Source of the DNA: Hydractinia symbiolongicarpus | Taxonomy: Eukaryota > Cnidaria > Hydrozoa > Anthoathecata > Hydractiniidae | Reading direction: 5' to 3' | Length of the DNA: 64,000 nucleotides | NCBI RefSeq assembly: GCF_029227915.1 | Contig: NC_079880.1 | Span: 29,879,501-29,943,500, forward strand | Shown: piece after piece, positions 46,355 to 58,600 of the stretch | Position numbering within the stretch: the first letter of the stretch is position 1 | Layout of the letters: the number at the start of each line of letters is the position of its first letter | The notes under the pieces: model-generated | What the model saw: only the letters and a program-made list of their open reading frames with translations | Told to the model about the DNA's origin: nothing | The model's database searches: none | Translations under genes and position numbers: made by a program

Positions 46355-49300
46355 TCAAAAGTATACAAAAAACGTACCCAGGGAGTAAAATCATTTCCCG
46401 AACGATTTTTTAAATTATTTTTTCACCACTAAAACGCATGAGACTTGTAGTTTTAAAAAATGTTTTCATTTTTGATGAGACGCTGAATAAAAGAAGTTTA
46501 ATCGCCGGCAAACGAAAACCCGCGACTTCCCGTAAATCCCTGACTCGGCCGTATAGTCAAAAGTATACAAAGAAAGTACCCAGGGAGTAAACTCATTCCC
46601 CGAACGATTTTTTAAATTATTTTTTCACCACTAAAACGCATGAGACTTGTAGTTTTGAGAAATGTTTTTATTTGTGATGAGACGCTTAATGAAAGTGGTT
46701 TAATCGCCGGCAAACGAAAACCCGCGATTTCCCGTTAATCCCGGGCTTGGCCCGTATAGTCGAATGTATACAGAAGAAAGTACCCTGTGAGTAAACTCAT
46801 TTCCAAAACGATTTTTTAAATTATCTTTTCACCACTAAAACCCATGAGACTTGTAGTTTTCAAAAATGTTTTCATTTTTGATGATACACTGAATAAAAGA
46901 AGTTTAATCGCCGGCAAGCGAAATCCCGCCATTTCCCGTAAATCCCGGCTTGGCCCGTATAGTCAAAAGTATACAAAGAGAGTACCCAGGGAGTAAACTC
47001 ATTTCCCGAACGATTTTTTGTATTATTTTTTCACCACTAAAACGCATGAGACTTGCAGTTTTCAAAAATGTTTTCATTTTTGATGGGACGCTGAATAAAA
47101 GAAGTTTAATCGCCGGCAAACGAAAACCTGCGATTTCCCGTAAATCCCGGACTCGACCCGTATAGTCAAAAGTATACAAAGAAAGTACCCAGGGTGTAAA
47201 CTCATTTCCCGAACGATTTTTTAAATTATTTTTTCACCACTAAAGCCCATGAGACTTGTAGTTTTTAAAAATGTGTTTTCATTTTTGATGAGACGCTGAA
47301 TAAAAGAAGTTTAATCGCCGGCAAACGAAAACCCGCGACTTCCCGTAAATCCCTGACTCGGCCCGTATAGTCAAAAGTATACAAAGAAAGTACCCAGGGA
47401 GTAAACTCATTTCCCGAACGATTTTTTAAATTATTTTTTCACCACTAAAACGCATGAGACTTGTAGTTTTCAGAAATGTTTTTATTTGTGATGAGACGCT
47501 TAATGAAAGTGGTTTAATCGCCGGCAAACGAAAACCCGCGATTTCCCGTTAATCCCGGGCTTGGCCCGTATAGTCGAATGTATACAAAGAAAGTACCCTG
47601 TGAGTAAACTCATTTCCAAAACGATTTTTTAAATTATCTTTTCACCACTAAAACCCATGAGACTTGTAGTTTTCAAAAATGTTTTCATTTTTGATGATAC
47701 ACTGAATAAAAGAAGTTTAATCGCCGGCAAGCGAAATCCCGCCATTTCCCGTAAATCCCGGCTTGGCCCGTATAGTCAAAAGTATACAAAGAAAGTACCC
47801 AGGGAGTAAACTCATTTCCCGAACGATTTTTTGTATTATTTTTTCACCACTAAAACGCATGAGACTTGCAGTTTTCAAAAATGTTTTCATTTTTGATGGG
47901 ACGCTGAATAAAAGAAGTTTAATCGCCGGCAAACGAAAACCCGCGATTTCTCGTAAATCCCGGACTCGGCCCGTATTGTCAAAAGTATACAAAGAAAGTA
48001 CCCAGGGGGTAAACTCATTTTCCGAACGATTTTTTAATGTTTTTTTTTCACCACTAAAACGCATGAGACTTGCAGTTTTCAAAAATGTTTTCATTTTTGA
48101 TGAGAAGCTTAATAAAAGAAGTTTAATCGCCGGCAAACGAAAGCCCGCGATTTCCCGTTAATCCCGGGTTGGCCCGTATAGTCTAAAGTATATAAAGAAA
48201 GTACCCAGGGAGTAAACGCATTTCCCGAACGATTTTTTAAATTATTTTTTCACCACTAAAACGCATGAGACTTGTAGTCTTCAAACTTGTTTTCATTTTT
48301 GATGAGACCCTGAATAAAAGAAGTTTAATCGCCGGCAAACGAAAACCCGCGATTTCCCGTAAATCCCGGGCTTGGCCCGTATAGTCGAATGTATACAAAG
48401 AAAGTACCAAGGGAGTAAACTCATTTCCCGAACGATTTTTTAAATTTTTTATTCACCCCTAAAACGCATGAGACTTGTAGTTTTCAAAAATGTTTTCATT
48501 TTTGATGAGACGCTTAATGAAAGAGGTTTAATCGCCGGCAAACGAAAACCCGCGATTTCCCGTAAATCCCGGGCTTGGCCCGTATAGTCGAGTGTATACA
48601 AAGAAAGTACCCTGTGAGTAAACTCATTTCCAGAACGATTTTTTAAATTATTTTTTCACCACTAAAACGCATAAGACTTTTAGTTTTCAAAAATGTTTTC
48701 ATTTTTGATGAGACGCTAAATAAAAGAAGTTTAATCGCCGGCAAACGAAAACCTGCGATTTCCCGTAAATCCCGGACTCGGCCCGTATAGTCAAAAGTAT
48801 ACAAAGAAAGTACCCAGGGTGTAAACTCATTTCCCGAACGATTTTTTAAATTATTTTTTCACCACTAAAGCCCATGAGACTTGTAGTTTTTAAAAATGTT
48901 TTCATTTTTGATGAGACGCTGAATAAAAGAAGTTTAATCGCCGGCAAACGAAAACCCGCCATTTCCCGTAAACCCCGGACTCGGCCCGTATAATCAAAAG
49001 TATACAAAGAACGTACCAAGGAGTAAACTCATTTCCCGAACGATTTTTTAAATTATTTTTTCACCACTAAAACGCATGAGACTTGTAGTTTTCAAAAATG
49101 TTTTCATTTTTGATGAGACGCTGAATAAAAGAAGTTTAATCGCCGGCAAACGAAAACCTGCGATTTTCCGTAAATCCCGGACTCGGCCCGTATAGTCAAA
49201 AGTATACAAAGAAAGTACCCAGGGTGTAAACTCATTTCCCGAACGATTTTTTAAATTATTTTTTCACCACTAAAGGCCATGAGACTTGTAGTTTTTAAAA

Positions 49301-49949
49301 ATGTTTTCATTTTTGATGAGACGCTGAATAAAAGAAGTTTAATCGCCGGCAAACGAAAACCCGCGACTTCCCGTAAATCCCGGACTCGGCCCGTATAGTC
49401 AAAAGTATACAAAGAAAGTACCCAGGGAGTAAACTCATTTCCCGAACGATTTTTTAAATTATTTTTTCACCACTAAAACGCATGAGACTTGTAGTTTTCA
49501 GAAATGTTTTCATTTGTGATGAAACGCTTAATGAAAGTGGTTTAATCGCCGGCAAACGAAAACCCGCGATTTCCCGTGAATCCCGGACTCGGCCCGTATA
49601 GTCAAAAGTATACAAAGAAAGTACCCAGGGTGTAAACTCATTTCCTGAACGATTTTTTAAATTATTTTTTCACCACTAAAGCCCATGAGACTTGTAGTTT
49701 TTAAAAATGTTTTCATTTTTGATGAGACGCTGAATAAAAGAAGTTTAATCGCCGGCAAACAAAAACCCGCCATTTCCCGTAAACCCCGGACTCGGCCCGT
49801 ATAATCAAAAGTATACAAAGAACGTACCAAGGAGTAAACCCATTTCCCGAACGATTTTTTAAATTATTTTTTCACCACTAAAACGCATGAGACTTGTAGT
49901 TTTCAAAAATGTTTTCATTTTTGATGAGACGCTGAATAAAAGAAGTTTA

Positions 49950-50840
49950 ATCGCCGTCAAACGAAAACCTGCGATTTCCCGTAAATCCCGGACTCGGCCC
50001 GTATAGTCAAAAGTATACAAAGAAAGTACCCAGGGTGTAAACTCATTTCCCGAACGATTTTTGAAATTATTTTTTCACCACTAAAACGCATGAGACTTGT
50101 AGTTTTCAAAAATGTTTTCATTTTTGATGAGACGCTGAATAAAAGAAGTTTAATCGCCGGCAAACGAAAACCTGCGATTTCCCGTAAATCCCGGACTCGG
50201 CCCGTATAGTCAAAAGTATACAAAGAAAGTACCCAGGGTGTAAACTCATTTGTCGAACGATTTTTTAAATTATTTTTTCACCACTAAAGCCCATGAGACT
50301 TGTAGTTTTTAAAAATGTTTTCATTTTTGATGAGACGCTGAATAAAAGAAGTTTAATCGCCGGCAAACGAAAACCCGCGACTTCCCGTAAATCCCGGACT
50401 CGGCCCGTATAGTCAAAAGTATACAAAGAAAGTACCCAGGGAGTAAACTCATTTCCCGAACGATTTTTTAAATTATTTTTTCACCACTAAAACGCATGAG
50501 ACTTGTAGTTTTCAAAAATGTTTTCATTTTTGAGGAGACGCTGAATAAAAGAAGTTTAATCGCCGTCAAACGAAAACCTGCGATTTCCCGTAAATCCCGG
50601 ACTCGGCCCGTATAGTCAAAAGTATACAAAGAAAGTACCCAGGGTGTAAACTCATTTCCCGAACGATTTTTGAAATTATTTTTTCACCACTAAAACGCAT
50701 GAGACTTGTAGTTTTCAAAAATGTTTTCATTTTTGATGAGACGCTGAATAAAAGAAGTTTAATCGCCGGCAAACGAAAACCTGCGATTTCCCGTAAATCC
50801 CGGACTCGGCCCGTATAGTCAAAAGTATACAAAGAAAGTA
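49950..50840 (-). repeat. 3-monomer repeat (609 bp)
   Basis: AATCGCCGTCAAACG (instead of GCCGGCAAACG) occurs near 49950 and 50559, followed at the same distance by TTTTTGAAATTATT and CATTTGTCGAACG variants. The step is 609 bp, three monomers. Confidence 0.85.
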
Positions 50841-52649
50841 CCCAGGGTGTAAACTCATTTGTCGAACGATTTTTTAAATTATTTTTTTACCACTAAAGCC
50901 CATGAGACTTGTAGTTTTTAAAAATGTTTTCATTTTTGATGAGACGCTGAATAAAAGAAGTTTAATCGCCGGCAAACAAAAACCCGCGACTTCCCGTAAA
51001 TCCCGGACTCGGCCCGTATAGTCAAAAGTATACAAAGAAAGTACCCAGGGAGTAAACTCATTTCCCGAACGATTTTTTAAATTATTTTTTCACCACTAAA
51101 ACGCATGAGACTTGTAGTTTTCAGAAATGTTTTCATTTGTGATGAGACGCTTAATGAAAGTTGTTTAATCGCCGGCAAACGAAAACCCGCGATTTCCCGT
51201 AAATCCCGGACTCGGCCCGTATAGTCAAAAGTATACAAAGAAAGTACCCAGGGTGTAAACTCATTTCCCGAACGATTTTTTAAATTATTTTTTCACCACT
51301 AAAGCCCATGAGACTTGTAGTTTTTAAAAATGTTTTCATTTTTGATGAGACGCTGAATAAAAGAAGTTTAATCGCCGGCAAACGAAAACCCGCGATTTCC
51401 CGTAAATCCCGGACTCGGCCCGTATAGTCAAAAGTATACAAAGAAAGTACCCAGGGAGTAAACTCATTTCCCGAACGATTTTTTAAATTATTTTTTCACC
51501 ACTAAAACGCATGAGACTTGTAGTTTTCAGAAATGTTTTCATTTGTGATAAGACGCTTAATGAAAGTGGTTTAATCGCCGGCAAACGAAAACCCGCGATT
51601 TCCCGTAAATCCCGGGCTTGGCCCGTATAGTCAAAAGTATACAAAGAAAGTACCCAGGGTGTAAACTCATTTCCCGAACGATTTTTGAAATTATTTTTTC
51701 ACCACTAAAACGCATGAGACTTGTAGTTTTCAAAAATGTTTTCATTTTTGATGAGACGCTGAATAAAAGAAGTTTAATCGCCGGCAAACGAAAACCTGCG
51801 ATTTCCCGTAAATCCCGGACTCGGCCCGTATAGTCAAAAGTATACAAAGAAAGTACCCAGGGTGTAAACTCATTTGTCGAACGATTTTTTAAATTATTTT
51901 TTTACCACTAAAGCCCATGAGACTTGTAGTTTTTAAAAATGTTTTCATTTTTGATGAGACGCTGAATAAAAGAAGTTTAATCGCCGGCAAACAAAAACCC
52001 GCGACTTCCCGTAAATCCCGGACTCGGCCCGTATAGTCAAAAGTATACAAAGAAAGTACCCAGGGAGTAAACTCATTTCCCGAACGATTTTTTAAATTAT
52101 TTTTTCACCACTAAAACGCATGAGACTTGTAGTTTTCAGAAATGTTTTCATTTGTGATGAGACGCTTAATGAAAGTTGTTTAATCGCCGGCAAACGAAAA
52201 CCCGCGATTTCCCGTAAATCCCGGACTCGGCCCGTATAGTCAAAAGTATACAAAGAAAGTACCCAGGGTGTAAACTCATTTCCCGAACGATTTTTTAAAT
52301 TATTTTTTCACCACTAAAGCCCATGAGACTTGTAGTTTTTAAAAATGTTTTCATTTTTGATGAGACGCTGAATAAAAGAAGTTTAATCGCCGGCAAACGA
52401 AAACCCGCGATTTCCCGTAAATCCCGGACTCGGCCCGTATAGTCAAAAGTATACAAAGAAAGTACCCAGGGAGTAAACTCATTTCCCGAACGATTTTTTA
52501 AATTATTTTTTCACCACTAAAACGCATGAGACTTGTAGTTTTCAGAAATGTTTTCATTTGTGATAAGACGCTTAATGAAAGTGGTTTAATCGCCGGCAAA
52601 CGAAAACCCGCGATTTCCCGTAAATCCCGGGCTTGGCCCGTATAGTCAA
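50606..52649 (-). repeat. 5-monomer higher-order repeat x 2 (1015 bp)
   Basis: 50606-51620 and 51621-52635 are tandem five-monomer copies. Marks at offset 1015 include ATTTTTTTACCAC (50881/51896), GAAAGTTGTTTAATCG (near 51156/52171) and GTGATAAGACGC (near 51546/52561). The copies separate near 52650, where TCAAAAGTATAC becomes TCAAATGTATAC. Confidence 0.88.
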
Positions 52650-55600
52650 ATGTATACAAAGAAAGTACCCAGGGAGTAAACTCATTTCCCGAACGATTTT
52701 TTATACTATTTTTTCACTACTAAAACGCATGAGACTTGTAAATTTCAGAAATGTTTTCATTTTTGATGAGACGCTGAATAAAAGAAGTTTAATCGCCGGC
52801 AAACGAAAACCCGCCATTTCCCGTAAACCCCGGACTCGGCCGTATAATCAAAAGTATACAAAAAACGTACCCAGGGAGTAAACTCATTTCCCGAACGATT
52901 TTTTAAATTATTTTTTCACCACTAAAACGCATGAGACTTGTAGTTTTCAGAAATGTTTTCATTTGTGATGAGACGCTTAATGAAAGTGGTTTAATCGCCG
53001 GCAAACGAAAACCCGCAATTTCCCGTAAATCCCGGACTCGGCCCGTATAGTCAAAAGTATACAAAGAAAGTACCCAGGGTGTAAACTCATTTCCCGAACG
53101 ATTTTTTAAATTATTTTTTCACCACTAAAGCCCATGAGACTTGTAGTTTTTAAAAATGTTTTCATTTTTGATGAGACGCTGAATAAAAGAAGTTTAATCG
53201 CCGGCAAACGAAAACCCGCGATTTCCCGTAAATCCCGGACTCGGCCCGTATAGTCAAAAGTATACAAAGAAAGTACCCAGGGAGTAAACTCATTTCCCGA
53301 ACGATTTTTAAATTATTTTTTCACCACTAAAACGCATGAGACTTGTAGTTTTCAGAAATGTTTTCATTTGTGATGAGACGCTTAATGAAAGTGGTTTAAT
53401 CGCCGGCAAACGAAAACCCGCGATTTCCCGTAAATCCCAGGCTTGGCCCGTATAGTCAAATGTATACAAAGAAAGTACCCAGGGAGTAAACTCATTTCCC
53501 GAACGATTTTTTATACTATTTTTTCACTACTAAAACGCATGAGACTTGTAAATTTCAGAAATGTTTTCATTTTTGATGAGACGCTGAATAAAAGAAGTTT
53601 AATCGCCGGCAAACGAAAACCCGCCATTTCCCGTAAACCCCGGACTCGGCCGTATAATCAAAAGTATACAAAAAACGTACCCAGGGAGTAAACTCATTTC
53701 CCGAACGATTTTTTAAATTATTTTTTCACCACTAAAACGCATGAGACTTGTAGTTTTCAAAAATGTTTTCATTTTTGATGAGACGCTGAATAAAAGAAGT
53801 TTAATCGCCGACATACGAAAACCTGCGATTTCCCGTAAATCCCGGACTCGACCCGTATAGTCAAAAGTATACAAAGAAAGTACCCAGGGTGTAAACTCAT
53901 TTCCCGAACGATTTTTTAAATTATATTTTCACCACTAAAGCCCATGAGACTTGTAGTTTTTAAAAATGTTTTCATTTTTGATGAGACGCTGAATAAAAGA
54001 AGTTTAATCGCCGGCAAACGAAAATCCGCGACTTCCCGTAAATGCCGGACTCGGCCCGTATAGTCAAAAGCATACAAAGAAAGTACCCAGGGAGTAAACT
54101 CATTTCCCGAACGATTTTTTAAATTATTTTTTCACCACTAAAACGCATGAGACTTGTAGTTTTCAAAAATGTTTTCATTTTTGATGAGACGCTTAATGAA
54201 AGAGGTTTAATCGCCAGCAAACGAAAACCCGCGATTTCCCGTAAATCCCGGGCTTGGCCCGTATAGTCGAGTGTATACAAAGAAAATACCCAGGGAGTAA
54301 ACTCATTTCCCGAACGATTTTTTAAATTATTTTTTCACCACTAAAACGCATAAGACTTGTAGTTTTCAAAAATGTTTTCATTTTTGATGAGACGCTGAAT
54401 AAAAGAAGTTTATACGCCGGCAAACGAAAACCTGCGATTTCCCGTAAATCCCGGATTCGACCCGTATAGTCAAAAGTATACAAAGAAAGTACCCAGGGTG
54501 TAAACTCATTTCCCGAACGATTTTTTAAATTATTTTTTCACCACTAAAGCCCATGAGACTTGTAGTTTTCAAAAATGTTTTCATTTTTGATGAGACGCTG
54601 AATAAAAGAAGTTTAATCGCCGGCAAACGAAAACCTGCGATTTCCCGTAAATCCCGGACTCGGCCCGTATAGTCAAAAGTATACAAAGAAAGTACCCAGG
54701 GTGTAAACTCATTTCCCGAACGATTTTTTAAATTATTTTTTCACCACTAAAGGCCATGAGACTTGTAGTTTTTAAAAATGTTTTCATTTTTGATGAGACG
54801 CTGAATAAAAGAAGTTTAATCGCCGGCAAACGAAAACCCGCGACTTCCCGTAAATCCCGGACTCGGCCCGTATAGTCAAAAGTATACAAAGAAAGTACCC
54901 AGGGAGTAAACTTATTTCCCGAACGATTTTTTAAATTATTTTTTAACCACTAAAACGCATGAGACTTGTAGTTTTCAGAAATGTTTTCATTTGTGATGAG
55001 ACGCTTAATGAAAGTGGTTTAATCGCCGGCAAACGAAAACCCGCGATTTCCCGTAAATCCCGGGCTTGGCCCGTATAGTCAAATGTATACAAAGAAAGTA
55101 CCCAGGGAGTAAACTCATTTCCCGAACGATTTTTTATACTATTTTTTCACTACTAAAACGCATGAGACTTGTAAATTTCAGAAATGTTTTTATTTTTGAT
55201 GAGACGCTGAATAAAAGAAGTTTAATCGCCGGCAAACGAAAACCCGCCATTTCCCGTAAACCCCGGACTCGGCCGTATAATCAAAAGTATACAAGAAACG
55301 TACCCAGGGAGTAAACTCATTTCCCGAACGATTTTTTAAATTATTTTTTCACCACTAAAACGCATGAGACTTGTAGTTTTCAGAAATGTTTTCATTTGTG
55401 ATGAGACGCTTAATGAAAGTGGTTTAATTGCCGGCAAACGAAAACCCGCGATTTCCCGTATATCCCGGACTCGGCCCGTATAGTCAAAAGTATACAAAGA
55501 AAGTACCCAGGGTGTAAACTCATTTCCCGAACGATTTTTTAAATTATTTTTTCACCACTAAAGCCCATGAGACTTGTAGTTTTTAAAAATGTTTTCATTT

Positions 55601-58600
55601 TTGATGAGACGCTGAATAAAAGAAGTTTAATCGCCGGCAAACGAAAACCCGCGATTTCCCGTAAATCCCGGACTCGGCCCGTATAGTCAAAAGTATACAA
55701 AGAAAGTACCCAGGGAGTAAACTCATTTCCCGAACGATTTTTTAAATTATTTTTTCACCACTAAAACGCATGAGACTTGTAGTTTTCAGAAATGTTTTCA
55801 TTTGTGATGAGACGCTTAATGAAAGTGGTTTAATCGCCGGCAAACGAAAACCCGCGATTTCCCGTAAATCCCGGGCTTGGCCCGTATAGTCAAATGTATA
55901 CAAAGAAAGTACCCAGGGAGTAAACTCATTTCCCGAACGATTTTTTATACTATTTTTTCACCACTAAAACGCATGAGACTTGTAGTTTTCAAAAATGTTT
56001 TCATTTTTGATGAGACGCTGAATAAAAGAAGTTTAATCGCCGACATACGAAAACCTGCGATTTCCCGTAAATCCCGGACTCGACCCGTATAGTCAAAAGT
56101 ATACAAAGAAAGTACCCAGGGTGTAAACTCATTTCCCGAACGATTTTTTAAATTATATTTTCACCACTAAAGCCCATGAGACTTGTAGTTTTTAAAAATG
56201 TTTTCATTTTTGATGAGACGCTGAATAAAAGAAGTTTAATCGCCGGCAAACGAAAACCCGCGATTTCCCGTAAATCCCGGACTCGGCCCGTATAGTCAAA
56301 AGTATACAAAGAAAGTACCCAGGGAGTAAACTCATTTCCCGAACGATTTTTTAAATTATTTTTTCACCACTAAAACGCATGAGACTTGTAGTTTTCAGAA
56401 ATGTTTTCATTTGTGATGAGACGCTTAATGAAAGTGGTTTAATCGCCGGCAAACGAAAACCCGCGATTTCCCGTAAATCCCGGGCTTGGCCCGTATAGTC
56501 AAATGTATACAAAGAAAGTACCCAGGGAGTAAACTCATTTCCCGAACGATTTTTTATACTATTTTTTCACCACTAAAACGCATGAGACTTGTAGTTTTCA
56601 AAAATGTTTTCATTTTTGATGAGACGCTGAATAAAAGAAGTTTAATCGCCGACATACGAAAACCTGCGATTTCCCGTAAATCCCGGACTCGACCCGTATA
56701 GTCAAAAGTATACAAAGAAAGTACCCAGGGTGTAAACTCATTTCCCGAACGATTTTTTAAATTATATTTTCACCACTAAAGCCCATGAGACTTGTAGTTT
56801 TTAAAAATGTTTTCATTTTTGATGAGACGCTGAATAAAAGAAGTTTAATCGCCGGCAAACGAAAACCCGCGACTTCCCGTAAATCCCGGACTCGGCCCGT
56901 ATAGTCAAAAGCATACAAAGAAAGTACCCAGGGAGTAAAATCATTTCCCGAAGGATTTTTTAAATTATTTTTTCACCCCTAAAACGCATGAGACTTGTAG
57001 TTTTCAAAAATGTTTTCATTTTTGATGAGACGCTTAATGAAAGAGGTTTAATCGCCGGCAAACGAAAACAAGCGATTTCCCGTAAATCCCGGGCTTGGCC
57101 CGTATAGTCGAGTGTATACAAAGAAAATACCCAGGGAGTAAACTCATTTCCCGAACGATTTTTTAAATTATTTTTTCACCACTAAAACGCATAAGACTTG
57201 TAGTTTTAAAAAATGTTTTCATTTTTGATGAGACGCTGAATAAAAGAAGTTTATACGCCGGCAAACGAAAACCTGCGATTTCCCGTAAATCCCGGACTCG
57301 ACCCGTATAGTCAAAAGTATACAAAGAAAGTACCCAGGGTGTAAACTCATTTCCCGAACGATTTTTTAAATTATTTTTTACCACTAAAGCCCATGAGACT
57401 TGTAGTTTTCAAAAATGTTTTCATTTTTGATGAGACGCTGAATAAAAGAAGTTTAATCGCCGGCAAACGAAAACCTGCGATTTCCCGTAAATCCCGGACT
57501 CGGCCCGTATAGTCAAAAGTATACAAAGAAAGTACCCAGGGTGTAAACTCATTTCCCGAACGATTTTTTAAATTATTTTTTCACCACTAAAGGCCATGAG
57601 ACTTGTAGTTTTTAAAAATGTTTTCATTTTTGATGAGACGCTGAATAAAAGAAGTTTAATCGCCGGCAAACGAAAACCCGCGACTTCCCGTAAATCCCGG
57701 ACTCGGCCCGTATAGTCAAAAGTATACAAAGAAAGTACCCAGGGAGTAAACTCATTTCCCGAACGATTTTTTAAATTATTTTTTCACCACTAAAACGCAT
57801 GAGACTTGTAGTTTTCAGAAATGTTTTCATTTGTGATGAGACGCCTAATGAAAGTGGTTTAATCGCCGGCAAACGAAAACCCGCGATTTCCCGTGAATCC
57901 CGGACTCGGCCCGTATAGTCAAAAGTATACAAAGAAAGTACCCAGGGAGTAAACTCATTTCCCGAACGATTTTTTAAATTATTTTTTCACCACTAAAACG
58001 CATGAGACTTGTAGTTTTCAGAAATGTTTTCATTTGTGATAAGACGCTTAATGAAAGTGGTTTAATCGCCGGCAAACGAAAACCCGCGATTTCCCGTAAA
58101 TCCCGGGCTTGGCCCGTATAGTCAAATGTATACAAAGAAAGTACCCAGGGAGTAAACTCATTTCCCGAACGATTTTTTATACTATTTTTTCACTACTAAA
58201 ACGCATGAGACTTGTAAATTTCAGAAATGTTTTCATTTTTGATGAGACGCTGAATAAAAGAAGTTTAATCGCCGGCAAACGAAAACCCGCCATTTCCCGT
58301 AAACCCCGGACTCGGCCGTATAATCAAAAGTATACAAAAAACGTACCCAGGGAGTAAACTCATTTCCCGAACGATTTTTTAAATTATTTTTTCACCACTA
58401 AAACGCATGAGACTTGTAGTTTTCAGAAATGTTTTCATTTGTGATGAGACGCTTAATGAAAGTGGTTTAATCGCCGGCAAACGAAAACCCGCAATTTCCC
58501 GTAAATCCCGGACTCGGCCCGTATAGTCAAAAGTATACAAAGAAAGTACCCAGGGTGTAAACTCATTTCCCGAACGATTTTTTAAATTATTTTTTCACCA

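Larger units (their letters stand above)
40400..47378 (-). repeat. Segment pair separated by 30 monomers (offset 6088 bp)
   Basis: About 40400-41290 matches 46490-47378 at offset 6088. The strongest shared mark is a 2-bp insertion, AAAAATGTGTTTTC (ATGTG at 41183 and 47271). A GTATTATTTTTTCACC variant and TTGCAGTTTTC are also shared. In the second copy a 1-bp loss near 46550 and a 1-bp gain near 46768 cancel each other. Part of the same segment occurs again near 47763, 813 bp further on. Confidence 0.8.
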
